Assembly: GCA_963750895.1 (NCBI GenBank)
Contig: CAVVSD010000003.1
Coordinates: 124,001 to 188,000 of the forward strand
Reading direction: 5' to 3'
Length of the DNA stretch: 64,000 nt
Source of the DNA: CAVVSD01 sp963750895
GTDB taxonomy: Bacteria > Actinomycetota > Thermoleophilia > Solirubrobacterales > Solirubrobacteraceae
Below the pieces are notes generated by a model. The model was given only the letters and a program-made list of their open reading frames with translations, was not told where the DNA came from and ran no database searches. Of this stretch, positions 63,036 to 64,000 are shown piece by piece (position 1 is the stretch's first letter; each line of letters opens with the position of its first letter). A program made the translations under genes and the position numbers.

Positions 63036-63227
63036 ATGACAGTTCCCCAGCCATCAGAGCCCGCCACCCCGGCCGTACCCGAGGCGCCCGTCGTCCCCGC
63101 CCAGCCCGACCCGGGCACCCCGATCGAACCGCAGGAGCCCGCCACGCCGGCGGTCCCCGCGGCGCCCGAGGTGCCCACCGAGCCCGACCCCGAGCCCGAG
63201 GTCGAGCCCGGGGAGGCCGACGGCTAG
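63036..63227 (+). CDS. Acidic Pro-rich low-complexity peptide, 63 aa
   Basis: Composed almost wholly of Pro, Glu, Ala, Val, Thr and Asp, without any Lys, Arg, His, Cys or aromatic residue. Two imperfect repeats start EPATPAVP, each followed by a PDP-containing stretch. It begins 9 bp after the DUF6328 stop, and its stop shares CTAG with the ferritin-like gene. It may be a disordered spacer or secreted peptide, but no signal sequence is present. Confidence 0.55.
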   Translation: MTVPQPSEPATPAVPEAPVVPAQPDPGTPIEPQEPATPAVPAAPEVPTEPDPEPEVEPGEADG

Positions 63228-63751
63228 GCCAGTCCTTCGGCCTCGTACTCGCGCAGGTACCCCTCGAAGAGCCTGCGGTGGCCCTCCTCGTCACGGAGGA
63301 TCGCGATGACCATGTCGTTCGTGACGGGATCGACGCCCTCGGTCATCTCGATGACGGCGTTGTAGTGCTCGATCGCGCCGGTCTCGGCCTCGATCACGCC
63401 CTTGATGACGTGGACGACGTCGGTCTGGTGCTCGGGCGGCTGCAGCGCGTCCTGCTCGGCGGCGAACTCCTTGGAACCGGGGACGACGCCGTAGAGCTCC
63501 TTGATGCGCGTCGCGAACTGCTGCGCGTGGCCGAGCTCTTCCTGGACGTCGGCCTGGAGCGACTCGATGATCTCCTGGGCGCGGACACCGTCCGGATTGA
63601 CCGAGTTCGTGATGTAGTTCATCACGGTCTCGATCTCCATCCAATAGGCCTTTTTCAGGGCCTGGATGATCTCTTCGCGCTGCGCCGAGCGGTCGTCGGC
63701 GAGAATTCCTTGCGCAGCAGAGCGTGCGCCGCGGGCTGTCGGGGTAGACAA
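63224..63751 (-). CDS. Ferritin-like (bacterioferritin-type) di-iron protein
   Basis: A 175-aa four-helix protein. Two E-x-x-H motifs are visible (EELGH and EEGH), with Glu in YWMEIE and EAETGAIEHY completing a di-iron site. The TTG at 63751 is chosen because AAGGG lies 7-8 nt upstream; the longer frame to 63874 has a Cys-rich start unlike the family. Likely iron storage or oxidative protection (bacterioferritin, DPS or rubrerythrin-like). Confidence 0.8.
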   Translation of the reverse strand: MSTPTARGARSAAQGILADDRSAQREEIIQALKKAYWMEIETVMNYITNSVNPDGVRAQEIIESLQADVQEELGHAQQFATRIKELYGVVPGSKEFAAEQDALQPPEHQTDVVHVIKGVIEAETGAIEHYNAVIEMTEGVDPVTNDMVIAILRDEEGHRRLFEGYLREYEAEGLA

Positions 63752-63861
63752 GGTTGTCCCTTCGGAAGTTGTGCGTGCGTCCTGATGCACGCATACCCCG
63801 ATGAAGGGGCGACATTCCCGCAGGCCCACCGACTTCGTTGTGTGCCAGCGCGCACACGAAA

Positions 63862-63890
63862 GTTGCGCAAGCAACCGAAATCGGTAAAAT
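63862..63890 (+). promoter_or_regulatory. Promoter with GTTGC-N4-GCAAC operator before the last gene
   Basis: The dyad GTTGC-GCAA-GCAAC (63862-63875) overlaps a -35-like TTGCGC; a -10 TAAAAT is at 63885-63890 after a 16-bp spacer. Further dyads ACCGA-AA-TCGGT and GTAG-GAAT-CTAC follow before the TTG start. Confidence 0.5.
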
Positions 63891-63933
63891 TCATACCGAA
63901 GCAGTAGGAATCTACCACGGAAGCGAAAGCACC

Positions 63934-64000
63934 TTGCCTGACACCTCGTTCGACCAGCTGCTCCGCAGTGCGGAGCACTATCCCCTCCTGAAGCACGAGG
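63934..64000 (+). CDS. Probable RNA polymerase sigma-70 factor, N-terminus only
   Basis: A TTG-initiated frame (MPDTSFDQLLRSAEHYPLLK) is cut by the window end after 22 residues. LLRSAEHYPLL resembles the sigma-70 region 1.2 approach to PLLTxxEE. Identity rests on this short match only. Divergent from the ferritin-like gene, which also starts with TTG. Confidence 0.4.
   Translation, partial: MPDTSFDQLLRSAEHYPLLKHE

Overview
The window comes from a very GC-rich, gene-dense actinobacterial chromosome. A class Thermoleophilia (Solirubrobacterales-like) source fits best. The reasons are the PspA/PspAA and HtpX/PspAB gene pairs, the ANTAR and SigF-type regulators, a c-di-AMP riboswitch ahead of an NlpC/P60 hydrolase, a compact TreY, and many genes that appear to be leaderless (a TANNNT -10 box 6-9 nt before ATG/GTG). 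This taxonomic call is inference. No tRNA, rRNA, CRISPR array, IS element or prophage was recognised. No gene-free stretch exceeds about 270 bases.

Layout. 1-4.0 kb: glgX (5' cut) and treY, the glycogen-to-trehalose route. 4.0-7.1 kb: a LuxR regulator, a DUF1059 protein, a lactate-racemase-like larA, and a divergent FHA-HTH regulator sharing a 34-bp palindromic promoter with larA. 7.2-14.8 kb, mostly minus strand: a WS/DGAT acyltransferase, a membrane GGDEF-EAL protein, an enolase-superfamily enzyme, xseB-xseA, a small unknown and a cell-wall-binding lipoprotein. 14.9-15.7 kb: c-di-AMP riboswitch plus NlpC/P60 hydrolase. 15.7-20.4 kb: an envelope-stress region (pspA-pspAA and htpX-pspAB) with two cupins, an AraC regulator and a thioesterase. 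20.5-24.4 kb: an M23 peptidase and a Zn/Mn ABC importer without its binding protein. 24.5-28.8 kb: lysA-hom-thrC-thrB. 28.8-32.5 kb: a secreted protein, an L,D-transpeptidase coupled to an orphan ParA, a zinc-ribbon FHA protein, a zinc-ribbon small protein and an SRPBCC protein. 32.5-40.2 kb: a sugar (probably pentose) catabolic locus with ROK repressor, XylF-like binding protein, ATPase, permease, Gfo/Idh/MocA dehydrogenase, xylose-isomerase-like TIM barrel and MFS exporter. 40.2-49.1 kb: cell-envelope and protease genes (lipoprotein, PBP, MarP-like protease, CapA-like protein, D,D-carboxypeptidase, subtilisin) plus topB. 49.3-60 kb: AbiEi/DUF559 protein, superoxide dismutase with a SufR-like regulator, UvsE, a DHH-like protein and an AddB/AddA-type helicase-nuclease. 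60-64 kb: YihY, a pseudo-receiver ANTAR protein, a SigF-type sigma factor, DUF6328, an acidic Pro-rich peptide, a ferritin-like protein and the start of a probable sigma factor.

Themes. (1) Two divergent pairs (6329/6363 and 17679/17703) are driven from symmetric or overlapping -10 boxes in only 33 and 23 bp. (2) Five genes appear to use the preceding gene's TAG/TAA stop as the first three bases of their own -10 box. (3) Four convergent pairs share their stop codons inside one CTAG. (4) An undescribed intergenic element occurs twice, immediately after stop codons, with a conserved potential fold. (5) Four genes are broken by five frameshifts, every one a single extra base, which points to assembly error rather than decay.
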